This document shows positions 27,605 to 35,234 of a stretch of 52,442 nt of DNA, in pieces. The notes beneath the pieces were generated by a model that worked only from the letters and a program-made list of their open reading frames with translations, had not been told where the DNA came from and made no database searches. The stretch is taken from NCBI GenBank assembly GCA_035315065.1, contig DATFYM010000213.1, positions 1-52,442 on the forward strand, written 5' to 3'. Position 1 is the stretch's first letter, and the number at the start of each line of letters is the position of its first letter. The stretch comes from DATFYM01 sp035315065 (GTDB lineage: Bacteria; Acidobacteriota; Terriglobia; UBA7540). The position numbers and the translations under genes were made by a program.

Positions 27605-30010
27605 GTGCGCGAAATCCGAAAAGTCGCCGTGCTCGGCGCCGGGACTATGGGGGCCCGTATTGCCGCCCATCTTGCCAATGCTTCGATTCCTTCGGTGCTT
27701 CTGGATATTGTCCCCAAGAGCCTTACGCCGGAGGAGCAGGCCAAAGGTCTAACGCTGGCCGACCCGCGCGTCCGCAGCCGGTTCGCCCACGCGGGGCTCG
27801 ACGCGGCGCTGAAGTCGCGTCCAGCCGCCTTCTTTGTGCCCGAAGCTGCCCGCATGATCACCGTCGGTAACTTCGAGGACAACTTGGCTTGGCTGAAGGA
27901 CTGTGACTGGATCATCGAGGCCGTCACCGAAGACCGCGCCATCAAGCAGGCTCTGCTCGAGAAGGTTCAACAGTTTCGACCCCAAGGGGCTATCGTCAGT
28001 TCGAATACCTCTGGCATTTCGATATCGAGCATCTCGGAGGGCTTCCCGGAGGACTTCCGGCGCCACTGGCTGGGGACCCACTTTTTCAATCCGCCGCGTT
28101 ACATGAAGCTGCTGGAGACTATCCCTACGGCCGACACGCTGCCCGAAGTGGTGGAGGCTGTCTCGCGTTTCGTCGACGTTGTTCTGGGCAAGGGGATCGT
28201 TTCCGCCAAGGACTCGCCTAACTTCATCGCCAACCGCATCGGCACGTTCAGCACGCTCAACGTTTTGCGGGTGATGCAGCAGGACGGCTATACCATCGAG
28301 GAGATCGATACGCTCACCGGCCCGGCAATGGGCCTGCCCAAGTCCGCCACCTTCCGAACCCTCGATATCGTCGGTCTTGACGTGCTGGTGCACGTGATCA
28401 AGAACCTGTCCGGGTCGCTGCCCGATGATGAGCGTCGCGAGCTGTTCGACGTTCCCCCTTTCATCGCCGAAATGATGGAGCGCAAGCTCCTCGGTGACAA
28501 GACCAAGCAGGGTTTCTACAAAAAGGTGAAAGGCGGCCACGAGGGCGAGATCCTGACCCTCGACCTCCAAACCTACGAATACCGGCCCCGGCAGAAGGCG
28601 AAGTTTCCGTCGCTGGAAATGGGCAAGAACGTCGAGGACGTGCGCCAGCGTGTCGCCATGCTGATGCAATCGCCGGATCGCGCCGGGGCATTCTACCGCC
28701 GCACGCTCGGCGACCTGTTCCACTATGCTGCCAGCCGCATTCCTGAGATCGCGGACGACGTCGTCTCCATCGACGACGCCATGAAGTGGGGATTCAACTG
28801 GGAGTGCGGCGTCTTCGAGTTGTGGGACGCCGTGGGGGTGGAGAAGACCGTCGAGGGATGGAAGAAGGAAGGCCGGGCGGTGCCTCCGCTGGCTGAGAAC
28901 CTCCTGGCGTCGGGCCGGAGGACCTTCTACGAGCGCGTCGACGGCAACCTGCGTTACTTCGACGCGATGGGTGGCATGGAGACGTTGGAAGACCGGCCGG
29001 GCATAATCCTTCTGCCCGCCCTCAAGGAGCGCAAGCGCGAGATCAGAAAGAACGCGGGCGCCAGCCTCATCGACTTGGGGGACGGCGTGGTCTGCGTCGA
29101 GTTCCATTCCAAGATGAACTCGATCGGCGCCGACACCATCCAGATGCTGCACACCGGCCTCAAGGCGCTCAACGAAGGCTTTGACGCCATGGTGATCGGC
29201 AACCAATCGCCCAACTTCTGTGTGGGCGCCAACCTGATGCTGGTCCTGATGGGCATCCAGGAGGGTGACTGGGACGAAGTTCACCAGGCGTGCCGCCAGT
29301 TCCAGAACGTGAATATGGCGCTTAAGTACGCGCCCAAGCCGGTGGTGGCGGCGCCCTTCGGCATGACCCTCGGCGGCGGCGTGGAAATCTCCATTCACTC
29401 TGCGCGCGTGCGTGCCGCAGCCGAAACTTACATGGGCCTGGTGGAGGTCGGCGTAGGGATCATCCCGGCAGGTGGAGGCACCAAGGAGATGTTGGTGCGC
29501 GCCATGGACGCGGTGCCCAACGATCCCGAGGCCGACGCCTTCACCTACGTCAAGGAGGTCTTCACCAACATCGGCATGGCCAAGGTTTCCACCAGCGCTG
29601 AAGAGGCGCGCCGACTGGGTTACCTTGCGGTGCGCGATTCCATCAGCATGAACCGCGACCGGCAGATCGCCGACGCCAAGCAGTTGGCGCTCGACATGGT
29701 GAAGCTCGGCTACCGGCCCGGCAAGCCGCGCGAGGACATCCTGGTGCTGGGCCAGGCGGCGTTCAGCAAGATGAAGCTTGGGCTGCACCTGATGCGCCGT
29801 GCCGAGTACATCTCGGACTACGACGTGGTGGTAGGCACCCAGCTCGCCAAGGTGCTTTCCGGCGGCGGCGAGTTCACGTCGCCCCAGCGCGTCTCCGAGC
29901 AGTACCTGCTCGATTTGGAACGCGAAGCGTTCGTCAGCCTGTGCGGTCAGAAGAAGACGGTGGAGCGCATGCAGCATATGCTTAAAAAGGGGAAACCCCT
30001 CCGCAACTGA
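27605..30010 (+). CDS. fadN: 3-hydroxyacyl-CoA dehydrogenase / enoyl-CoA hydratase (FadN type)
   Basis: The 801-residue bifunctional enzyme has the dehydrogenase first: NAD-binding VAVLGAGTMGARIAAHLAN, then DWIIEAVTED, SSNTSGISI, catalytic-His region WLGTHFFNPPRYMKL and DSPNFIANRIG. The crotonase domain is last: VCVEFHSKMNSIGADT, oxyanion-hole regions SPNFCVGANLMLVL and MTLGGGVEISIHS, then ETYMGLVEVGVGIIPAGGG. This order and length match Bacillus-type FadN, not E. coli FadB. It hydrates enoyl-CoA and oxidises the hydroxyacyl-CoA in beta-oxidation. It starts at GTG 27605. Partners fadA and fadE lie further downstream on the same strand, separated by accessory genes. Confidence 0.95.
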   Translation: MREIRKVAVLGAGTMGARIAAHLANASIPSVLLDIVPKSLTPEEQAKGLTLADPRVRSRFAHAGLDAALKSRPAAFFVPEAARMITVGNFEDNLAWLKDCDWIIEAVTEDRAIKQALLEKVQQFRPQGAIVSSNTSGISISSISEGFPEDFRRHWLGTHFFNPPRYMKLLETIPTADTLPEVVEAVSRFVDVVLGKGIVSAKDSPNFIANRIGTFSTLNVLRVMQQDGYTIEEIDTLTGPAMGLPKSATFRTLDIVGLDVLVHVIKNLSGSLPDDERRELFDVPPFIAEMMERKLLGDKTKQGFYKKVKGGHEGEILTLDLQTYEYRPRQKAKFPSLEMGKNVEDVRQRVAMLMQSPDRAGAFYRRTLGDLFHYAASRIPEIADDVVSIDDAMKWGFNWECGVFELWDAVGVEKTVEGWKKEGRAVPPLAENLLASGRRTFYERVDGNLRYFDAMGGMETLEDRPGIILLPALKERKREIRKNAGASLIDLGDGVVCVEFHSKMNSIGADTIQMLHTGLKALNEGFDAMVIGNQSPNFCVGANLMLVLMGIQEGDWDEVHQACRQFQNVNMALKYAPKPVVAAPFGMTLGGGVEISIHSARVRAAAETYMGLVEVGVGIIPAGGGTKEMLVRAMDAVPNDPEADAFTYVKEVFTNIGMAKVSTSAEEARRLGYLAVRDSISMNRDRQIADAKQLALDMVKLGYRPGKPREDILVLGQAAFSKMKLGLHLMRRAEYISDYDVVVGTQLAKVLSGGGEFTSPQRVSEQYLLDLEREAFVSLCGQKKTVERMQHMLKKGKPLRN

Positions 30011-30023
30011 GGAGGAGCGTAGT

Positions 30024-30052
30024 TTGACGGCCGCCACTTTGTGGTGTATGAT
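30024..30052 (+). promoter_or_regulatory. Promoter of the vapBC-type operon, predicted leaderless
   Basis: TTGACG (30024-30029), a 17-bp spacer and TATGAT (30047-30052). ATG 30060 lies 8 nt past the -10, with no room for a Shine-Dalgarno. The spacer holds CCAC-TTT-GTGG, a possible operator half-pair. The spacing is identical to the higB promoter. Confidence 0.65.
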
Positions 30053-30059
30053 TTTTCAT

Positions 30060-30296
30060 ATGAAGCGCACGACCTTGGTTCTTGATGAAATACAGTTCAG
30101 CGAGCTGAAAAAGCTTGCCGCGGCCGAGCGCCGGACCCTCTCCTCTTTGACGGAAGAACTCCTTCGGCTGGGACTGGCTGCGCGGCGCAAACGGAGGCGC
30201 CGGAAGCTGGCTCCATTGCCGACTTGGAATATGGGGAAGCCCAAGGTTGATCTGGCTGACCGGAACGCCCTTTACGATGCGATGGAGGGTCGTTGA
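30060..30296 (+). CDS. Ribbon-helix-helix antitoxin (VapB-like)
   Basis: The 78-residue protein starts at ATG 30060. Its RHH DNA-binding start is RTTLVLDEIQFSELKKLAAA, then RRTLSSLTEELLRLGL. A very basic stretch follows (AARRKRRRRKLAPL), and then a toxin-binding tail (KVDLADRNALYDAMEGR), which is typical of VapB proteins. It overlaps the PIN gene by 4 bp (TTGA), indicating coupled translation. An in-frame TTG at 30024 would coincide with the -35 box and is rejected. Confidence 0.88.
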   Translation: MKRTTLVLDEIQFSELKKLAAAERRTLSSLTEELLRLGLAARRKRRRRKLAPLPTWNMGKPKVDLADRNALYDAMEGR

Positions 30297-30733
30297 GCGC
30301 GCTTGTTGACACGAACATTTTGTTGTACTCGGCGAATCCGGCCAGCCCCGAGCACAGTGCGGCGCGCGCGGCGATCGAGGGTCTCCGCAGGGGCGGGTCA
30401 CCATGGTTCCTCACCTGGGGGGTTGTGTACGAATTTCTGCGAGCCGCTACTCATCCGGTTGTATTCACACGCCCCCTCACGTTGGCCGCAGCCGTTTCGT
30501 TCATCGGTCACCTCTTGGAGTCTCCTTCGGTCGAAGTCTTGCGCGAGACCGAAGCGCACTTTTCCCAACTTGAGGAGGTCACGCGGCAGACGCCCGGCAT
30601 TCATGGCAATGATGTTCACGACGCTCACCTCGTTGTCCTGATGCGCGAGCACAAGGTTCGAACCATCCTGACTGCTGACAAAGGCTTCCGCCGGTTTAGG
30701 GACATCGAGGTAGTTGACCCGGTTCACGCCTGA
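30293..30733 (+). CDS. PIN-domain toxin (VapC-like ribonuclease)
   Basis: The 146-residue PIN protein starts at TTG 30293, overlapping the antitoxin stop. It has LVDTNILLYSANP (first Asp), VVYEFLRAAT (Glu), the GIHGNDVHDAHLVVLMREHK region (Asp pair) and ILTADKGFRRF (last Asp). All four acidic residues expected for the metal site are present. It is a Mg-dependent tRNA/rRNA endonuclease by family. The gene is intact with an intact antitoxin, so the module may be live. Confidence 0.92.
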   Translation: MSALVDTNILLYSANPASPEHSAARAAIEGLRRGGSPWFLTWGVVYEFLRAATHPVVFTRPLTLAAAVSFIGHLLESPSVEVLRETEAHFSQLEEVTRQTPGIHGNDVHDAHLVVLMREHKVRTILTADKGFRRFRDIEVVDPVHA

Positions 30734-30794
30734 TCCAACCTGTGAAGCGGGGGAGCATTTTAGGCCGTGGGAAGTACCGGTTTCCTTGGAGTGA

Positions 30795-31136
30795 ATGGCG
30801 CGCATGAACCTAACGATTGAGTTTGAGCGCGAAGAGGACGGCCGGTGGCTGGCGGACATCGTCGACTTGCCGGGCGTAATGGCCTATGGACAAGCGCGGG
30901 AGGAGGCCGGCGCCCGCGTTCAAGCCCTGGCATTGCGGGTCCTGGCTGACCGCCTGGAGCACGGTGAGGGATTCCCCGGAATGCTGAAGGTATCGTTCGG
31001 TCGCCGCATGAGCCACCGTGTGCCTGCGCGCCAGGGCCGCGTGGGTCATCGGCCCAAAGCCGCCAGGAAATCCTCGATGGTTATACCTGCGCGGGCGACA
31101 AGGCTGCGCAACGTTCCGCGAGCGACCGTAGGATGA
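30795..31136 (+). CDS. Lone HicB-like antitoxin
   Basis: Residues 1-70 follow the HicB pattern: NLTIEFEREEDGRWLADIVD, LPGVMAYGQAREEAGARV, then ALALRVLADRLEHGEG. After about VSFGRR the sequence (RVPARQGRVGHRPKAARK) is no longer family-like, and the last 30 codons run antisense to the 3' end of the hicA gene on the other strand. No HicA follows on this strand. It is probably an orphan antitoxin whose toxin was lost and whose 3' end was replaced. ATG 30795 and ATG 30804 are both possible starts. Confidence 0.72.
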   Translation: MARMNLTIEFEREEDGRWLADIVDLPGVMAYGQAREEAGARVQALALRVLADRLEHGEGFPGMLKVSFGRRMSHRVPARQGRVGHRPKAARKSSMVIPARATRLRNVPRATVG

Positions 31137-31273
31137 TTCGGGACTGAAAGGGTTGCGATATGGCCGGGCTTCGTCAGAATGATGTGGCTGCCCCGCTGTC
31201 GGGCCACTTCCCAACCAAGCTTTTGAAAGGCGGTTACCACTTGCTTTGGCCTGAGAACGGGAACGCTTGGCAT
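31046..31273 (-). CDS. hicA: HicA-type toxin (YcfA-like)
   Basis: The 75-residue protein has the dsRBD-like HicA fold: PVLRPKQVVTAFQKLGWEVA, then RQRGSHIILTKPGHIATLSV with the catalytic His, and NHPTVARGTLRSLVARAGI. HicA cuts mRNA. ATG 31273 shares one base with the TGA of hicB (TGATG), indicating coupling. Its 3' end overlaps the lone HicB gene on the other strand by about 90 bp. Confidence 0.9.
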   Translation of the reverse strand: MPSVPVLRPKQVVTAFQKLGWEVARQRGSHIILTKPGHIATLSVPNHPTVARGTLRSLVARAGITIEDFLAALGR

Positions 31274-31479
31274 CAGGCGGGGACTTCCACCTCGCGAGTC
31301 TGCACTGTCAGCGGCATCCCGCGCTCGGCCCGGACCTCCAGGCATTCTTGGATGGCCTGCCGAACGTTTTCGACGGCCTCAGCCTCCGTGCGACCTTGGC
31401 TGACACATCCCGGAATGGCGGGGCATTCTGCGACGAAGACACCGTCTTCGTCTTGAAAAATGGTAATCAGCAGCTTCAC
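31273..31479 (-). CDS. hicB: HicB-type antitoxin
   Basis: The 68-residue protein starts at GTG 31479, with GGAGAG 8 nt upstream. It has the short HicB core: LLITIFQDEDGVFVAECPAI, PGCVSQGRTEAEAVENVRQA, then IQECLEVRAERG. It lacks a C-terminal DNA-binding domain, as in the small HicB subgroup. It precedes hicA here, opposite to the classical hicAB order but common in this subgroup. An upstream in-frame start at 31527 falls inside the promoter inverted repeat and is rejected. Confidence 0.9.
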   Translation of the reverse strand: MKLLITIFQDEDGVFVAECPAIPGCVSQGRTEAEAVENVRQAIQECLEVRAERGMPLTVQTREVEVPA

Positions 31480-31510
31480 TGGCGTCGCTCTCCGGGCCTC
31501 TTTTTGGCCT

Positions 31511-31532
31511 TGCTTGTAGCATACCACAAGCA
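31511..31532 (-). promoter_or_regulatory. Inverted repeat at the hicBA promoter
   Basis: TGCTTGT (31511-31517) and ACAAGCA (31526-31532) are perfect 7-bp arms with an 8-bp spacer. On the minus strand TATGCT lies in the spacer as the candidate -10. Suggests autoregulation. Confidence 0.5.
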
Positions 31533-31613
31533 GATCAGGGACGCTCGTGCACGTCCGGTTTCGAACAGGAGCGTCAGCCTAGGGGAGCCGCTGGGGAGTC
31601 GGGAGACACTGTA

Positions 31614-32462
31614 ATGAAGTCTTCAGTCTGCTTCTGGAAAGCTCTGCCATTGGCGTTGGCCTGCCTGCTGTTGTCGTCCGCCTTGGCGCGGAGCGAACAG
31701 CGGAAGGACATTGAGTACTCCAACGTCGCGGGTGTCAGCCTGAAGCTCGATGCGAACGTTCCGGATCGGCCGGGTCCTTTTCCCACGGTCATTATTGTTC
31801 ACGGGGGCGGCTTCACCGGAGGCAATAAGCAGGTCTACGTCACGCCCATCTTCGAGCCCCTCACTCGCGCCGGCTTCACCTGGTTCAGCATCGACTACCG
31901 GCTGGCGCCGCAATATCCGTTTCCCGCCGCCATCGAAGATGTGGATCACGCCATCGAATGGGTGAAGGCCCATGCGTCCGAATACAAAGTCGACACTAGG
32001 CGGATTGCGCTGCTGGGCGAGTCGGCCGGCGGACATCTGGTGTCGTACGTGGGCACCCAACGCGATCCGCGCTGGCGAGTGGCCGCGGTGGTCTCGTTCT
32101 ACGGACCCCACAACCTGATGGGTGAATACGAAATGCGGCAAAGGCAGAAGAAGGAGCCCACCGCGCTCGAAGCCTTTCTGGGCATCAAGACTTTCGACGC
32201 CCAAGCCTTCAAGCGCCTCAAGAAAGCCTCTCCGATTAACCACGTGCGAAGGGGCATGCCGCCCTATCTCCTCATCCACGGTTCCGACGACCAGGTTGTG
32301 GACTACCAGCAGTCCGTCAAGATGTGCGAGCGCATGAAACAGGCCGGGAATTCCTGCGAGCTTTATACGGTGGAGGGAGCCGGTCACGGGATGGGGTCCT
32401 GGGAGAAGACCCCGGAGTACAAGCAGAAGGTGGTGGATTGGTTGCAGCAAGTGGAGAAGTGA
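31614..32462 (+). CDS. Exported alpha/beta-hydrolase esterase (acetyl-xylan/carboxylesterase-like)
   Basis: The 282-residue protein has a signal peptide (KALPLALACLLLSSALARS). Its catalytic fold includes the oxyanion motif VIIVHGGGFTGG, nucleophile RIALLGESAGGHLVS (Ser in GESAG), acid PYLLIHGSDDQVVD and base VEGAGHGMGSW. The HGGG and GESAG pair places it in the hormone-sensitive-lipase/BD-FAE-like group, which deacetylates sugars or cleaves small esters outside the cytoplasm. Neighbours do not define the substrate. The gene lies between hicBA and a nucleotidyltransferase pair. Confidence 0.9.
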   Translation: MKSSVCFWKALPLALACLLLSSALARSEQRKDIEYSNVAGVSLKLDANVPDRPGPFPTVIIVHGGGFTGGNKQVYVTPIFEPLTRAGFTWFSIDYRLAPQYPFPAAIEDVDHAIEWVKAHASEYKVDTRRIALLGESAGGHLVSYVGTQRDPRWRVAAVVSFYGPHNLMGEYEMRQRQKKEPTALEAFLGIKTFDAQAFKRLKKASPINHVRRGMPPYLLIHGSDDQVVDYQQSVKMCERMKQAGNSCELYTVEGAGHGMGSWEKTPEYKQKVVDWLQQVEK

Positions 32463-32479
32463 ACATAGCCTAACGTAGA

Positions 32480-32496
32480 GCGGGCGTCACGCCCGC
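32480..32496 (+). terminator. GC-rich hairpin after the esterase gene
   Basis: GCGGGCG, a 3-bp loop and CGCCCGC form a perfect 7-bp stem 18 bp after the stop codon. The following T-run is weak. Confidence 0.45.
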
Positions 32497-32590
32497 CTTG
32501 AACTGGGGCCGTGGAGCTGCTGCCTTTCTCGCCGAGCGCAGACCAAAGGCCCGCGCTTGCATCTAACGGCGTGGACCGGGAGTGAGAGGC

Positions 32591-32797
32591 ATGACTGCCG
32601 AAGAGCGAGAGCTACTGATTCAACTGATCAACGATCCTCCTCCTGGCAGCAAAATTGCCGCCGCCCGAGACTATGGTGTCGATCTTACGCTGCTGCTGCG
32701 GAGGCTGAAGATGACTCCGACGGAACGTCTCCAAGAGCTCCAGGCGGCCCAGGCCTTCATCGAGGAGTTGCAGCGGGCGAAAAGGCGGAGCCGGTGA
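32591..32797 (+). CDS. Small partner protein of the nucleotidyltransferase
   Basis: The 68-residue product reads TAEERELLIQLINDPPPGSK, ARDYGVDLTLLLRRLKMTPT, then ERLQELQAAQAFIEELQRAK: mostly helical with a basic end. No named family. It overlaps the nucleotidyltransferase start by 4 bp (GTGA), so the two are translationally coupled. The pattern of a short helical protein plus a nucleotidyltransferase suggests a TA-like pair. ATG 32591 is preferred over the upstream in-frame ATG-less extension (GTG 32582). Confidence 0.75.
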   Translation: MTAEERELLIQLINDPPPGSKIAAARDYGVDLTLLLRRLKMTPTERLQELQAAQAFIEELQRAKRRSR

Positions 32798-33354
32798 ACC
32801 AATTCCAGCAGACCATCGGCGTTCTTCACGACGCCGGCGTTGATTTTGTTGTGATCGGCGGAGTCGCGATCACCGCCCACGGCTCGGCCCACATTACCTA
32901 CGACTTGGACATCTCTTACAGCCGCAGCCGCGAAAACATCGAACGCCTGGTCAAGGCTCTGGCGCCCTACCACCCGCGCCTGCGCGGGGCGCCAACCAAC
33001 CTTCCTTTTCATTTGGACACGGGGACCGTTACGCGTGGGCTCAACTTTACGTTAGATACCGACCTTGGTGACATCGACCTCCTGGGGGAAGTTGCTGGCA
33101 TAGGAATGTACCCGGCGGTCCTGGCGTCTTCGATTGCGCTCGAAATATTCGGGTACACTTGCCGTGTCCTTTCTCTTGAAGGGCTCATCAGGGCCAAGCG
33201 CGCTGCCGGTCGCCCCCGGGATCTGGCAGCGCTTCCGGAGTTAGAGGCCCGGCGCGAGGCTGAGATCCGCCTCGATGCCGCGAGCGAGCAGCGAAATGTC
33301 CAGCTCGAGGACGCGGGCCGGACCAAAGACGAAGGGGAAGAATCCAATGAGTGA
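32794..33354 (+). CDS. Nucleotidyltransferase of the MNT/AbiEii-like group
   Basis: The 186-residue product starts at GTG 32794 inside the previous stop. It has the minimal nucleotidyltransferase pattern: FVVIGGVAITAHGSAHITYD (GG and HGS), DLDISYSRSRENIERLVKAL (D-x-D metal site), then FTLDTDLGDIDLLGEVAG with the third acidic residue, and a helical end (VLSLEGLIRAKRAAGRPRDL). Related proteins are toxins that modify tRNA or their partner (AbiEii, MenA, MntA). The function here is inferred from fold and pairing. The C-terminal 40 residues are charged and low-complexity. Confidence 0.85.
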   Translation: MNQFQQTIGVLHDAGVDFVVIGGVAITAHGSAHITYDLDISYSRSRENIERLVKALAPYHPRLRGAPTNLPFHLDTGTVTRGLNFTLDTDLGDIDLLGEVAGIGMYPAVLASSIALEIFGYTCRVLSLEGLIRAKRAAGRPRDLAALPELEARREAEIRLDAASEQRNVQLEDAGRTKDEGEESNE

Positions 33355-33438
33355 GAGGCAATTGGGCGGAGACTGTCGGAGTCGAGTTGAGCGGCCCGAT
33401 TCTTCGAGGGCGCACTGCCAGCAGTGGAGTAAACAACC

Positions 33439-34110
33439 ATGAAGAAGAAGCCGTCTCTTCTAGGCATCCGGTTGCTTCCGGTCCTGGTTGGGTTGGTTGC
33501 CTGGAGTGTGGTCGCGGCCGCCGAGAAACCTAAGGCTACAGCCACCGGCCAACACTGGGAAATCTCGGGCGACCTGAGCGAGGCCTGCACCTGCAATGTC
33601 CCCTGCTCCTGCAATTTCGGACAGGGACCCTCGCCGCACCATTTCTGCTGGTCGCTTTTCTCGCTGGCTATCCAGAAGGGTCACTACGGCAGCGTAAGCC
33701 TCGACGGCCTGCGTCTCGCCGGGTCGCACGGCAAGAAAAGCAAGGTCTGGTATATCGACGATCGGGCCACACCGGAGCAAGGAGAGGCGCTCAAAGCCAT
33801 CGCGACCCACATCGACCCCAGCGCCAACCATTGGGAGCGTGCGCACATCGTTCAGGAGGCGGGTGAAAAAACCAACAAGCTCCAGATCGGGGATCAAGGC
33901 GGCTTCGAAGCGGATTACATCACGGGCATGGACGGGAAGACCCCAGTCGTAGTGGAAAATAATACGTCCTGGAATATACCCAAATCGGTCAAGGGGAAGA
34001 CAAAGTTCCTGCGCTACAGCGACGAGTTCGGGAACAAGTTCGATATGACCGGGACTAATTCCAATCAGGGGAAGTTCGATTGGACGGATGAGACCAAGGA
34101 GTACTTTTAG
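33439..34110 (+). CDS. DUF1326 protein with signal peptide
   Basis: The 223-residue protein has an N-terminal signal (LLGIRLLPVLVGLVAWSVVA) and then the DUF1326 hallmark ACTCNVPCSCNFGQGPSPHH, with a CxC-x3-CxC cysteine cluster that suggests metal binding. The rest is beta-rich (HYGSVSLDGLRLAGSHGKKS, then HWERAHIVQEAG and FDMTGTNSNQGKFDWT). DUF1326 has no settled function. The cysteines sit outside the membrane if the signal is cleaved. It is a single gene with no evident operon partner. Confidence 0.88.
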   Translation: MKKKPSLLGIRLLPVLVGLVAWSVVAAAEKPKATATGQHWEISGDLSEACTCNVPCSCNFGQGPSPHHFCWSLFSLAIQKGHYGSVSLDGLRLAGSHGKKSKVWYIDDRATPEQGEALKAIATHIDPSANHWERAHIVQEAGEKTNKLQIGDQGGFEADYITGMDGKTPVVVENNTSWNIPKSVKGKTKFLRYSDEFGNKFDMTGTNSNQGKFDWTDETKEYF

Positions 34111-34570
34111 CAGAAGGCAGTAGGTGGAAGGCAGAAGGCGGAAGGCGGTCAGCAAGCTGATGGGCTACGGCTGAAAGTCTGAGAGTTTTTTTGAAAACGA
34201 AGCCACCGATTTGATTGAAAACAAAGGATCGGCGGTTGGAGAAATCAGGAACGAAGCCACGGTTCGGATAAGCAGACGGCAAGTTCGATAGTCAAGCGGA
34301 GGACGGACACGGACCGACGGGCAAAAGAGAAAACTCTTGAGGCAATGAAAGGCACGATGTTATTGAAAACACTAGCAGGGTGCTGAAAAAGGCCCTTGGG
34401 CCTTCGTAGAGGCCGGCTTTAGCCGGCCATCTTATTGAATTCACGGTGCCGCCCTAAAGGGCGCCGCTACGAAAACCGTTCGAAACAGGGTTTTTCAGCA
34501 CCCCGCTAGTCTAGCTAGTAGCGTGGAAAGAACACGACTCGAAAGCCACGGTGTTTGTGAAAACAAGGAC
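34111..34570. other. Repeat-filled intergenic region
   Basis: It holds AGAAGGCAG-type direct repeats (34112-34150), a 20-bp block ATTGAAAACAAAGGATCGGC (34214-34233) that recurs exactly at 35102-35121, and the 140-bp inverted-repeat element. No gene. Confidence 0.6.
34371..34510. mobile_element. 140-bp element with ~20-bp terminal inverted repeats
   Basis: ACTAGCAGGGTGCTGAAAAA (34371-34390) and TTTTTCAGCACCCCGCTAGT (34491-34510) are inverted with one mismatch. The centre contains GGCCGGCTTTAGCCGGCC, a second palindrome. The core 34404-34450 is also found at 16070-16118. It is non-coding and resembles a MITE. Confidence 0.7.
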
Positions 34571-35002
34571 ATGACCAAGGCTGACCTTTACCACTTTGTG
34601 GCGAAACATAAGCTCGGTGTGCTGTCCACAATCGCCGAGGTGAACACGCCCCAGTCAGCTTTGGTTGGCATTGCGATCACCTCAGAACTTGAAATTGTCT
34701 TCGACACGGTGAAGACCACGCGAAAGTATCCGAATCTTATGGCTAGACCAAGGTGTTCCTTCGTGATTGGTTGGACGGGCGAGCAGACCGTGCAATACGA
34801 GGGAGAGGCTCAGGAACTCCACGGGTCGGAACTTAAACGCTGTCAGGAAGTGTACTTTAGCGCTTGGCCTGACGGCCCAATTCGGCTTAGCTGGCCTGGA
34901 ATCGTCTATTTCGTCGTCAAACCCAAATGGATCCGCTACAGCGACTTTGATCTGAATCCGCCGCTCATTCAGGAGTTTGCATTTGCTGGCCGGACCCTAT
35001 GA
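34571..35002 (+). CDS. Pyridoxamine 5'-phosphate oxidase-like FMN-binding protein
   Basis: The 143-residue product starts at ATG 34571. It has the split-barrel flavin-binding pattern: DLYHFVAKHKLGVLSTIAEV, PQSALVGIAITSELEIVFDT, VKTTRKYPNLMARPRCSFVI, then TVQYEGEAQELHG and PKWIRYSDFDLNPPLIQEF. Such proteins are flavin oxidoreductases or heme/F420-related enzymes; the substrate is unclear. The longer upstream reading from 34523 runs through repeat sequence and is not used. Copies of the 20-bp GAAAACAAAGGATCGG block lie on both sides of the gene. Confidence 0.8.
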   Translation: MTKADLYHFVAKHKLGVLSTIAEVNTPQSALVGIAITSELEIVFDTVKTTRKYPNLMARPRCSFVIGWTGEQTVQYEGEAQELHGSELKRCQEVYFSAWPDGPIRLSWPGIVYFVVKPKWIRYSDFDLNPPLIQEFAFAGRTL

Positions 35003-35234
35003 CCTGATACGACTCTAAGCCATTGAAATAAGCCGCCGATGTGTCGATTGGAGAAAGTACTCTGGATTTCCTTCAGTTTTGCGGAACAAAGCGAGGGAGT
35101 CATTGAAAACAAAGGATCGGCTGCTGGAAACAAAGCGAAGAATCGACCCGCCAACCGACTGTTCTACGGTAGACGCCCGCTTATGCTGTCTACCATCTAC
35201 TGTCTACCGTTTGTATTGAGACTGGAGGATGAAA

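Noticed and set aside
27749..30037. 762-codon open frame on the minus strand
   Set aside because: Antisense shadow of fadN; its protein is a compositionally biased read of GC-rich codons with no domain.
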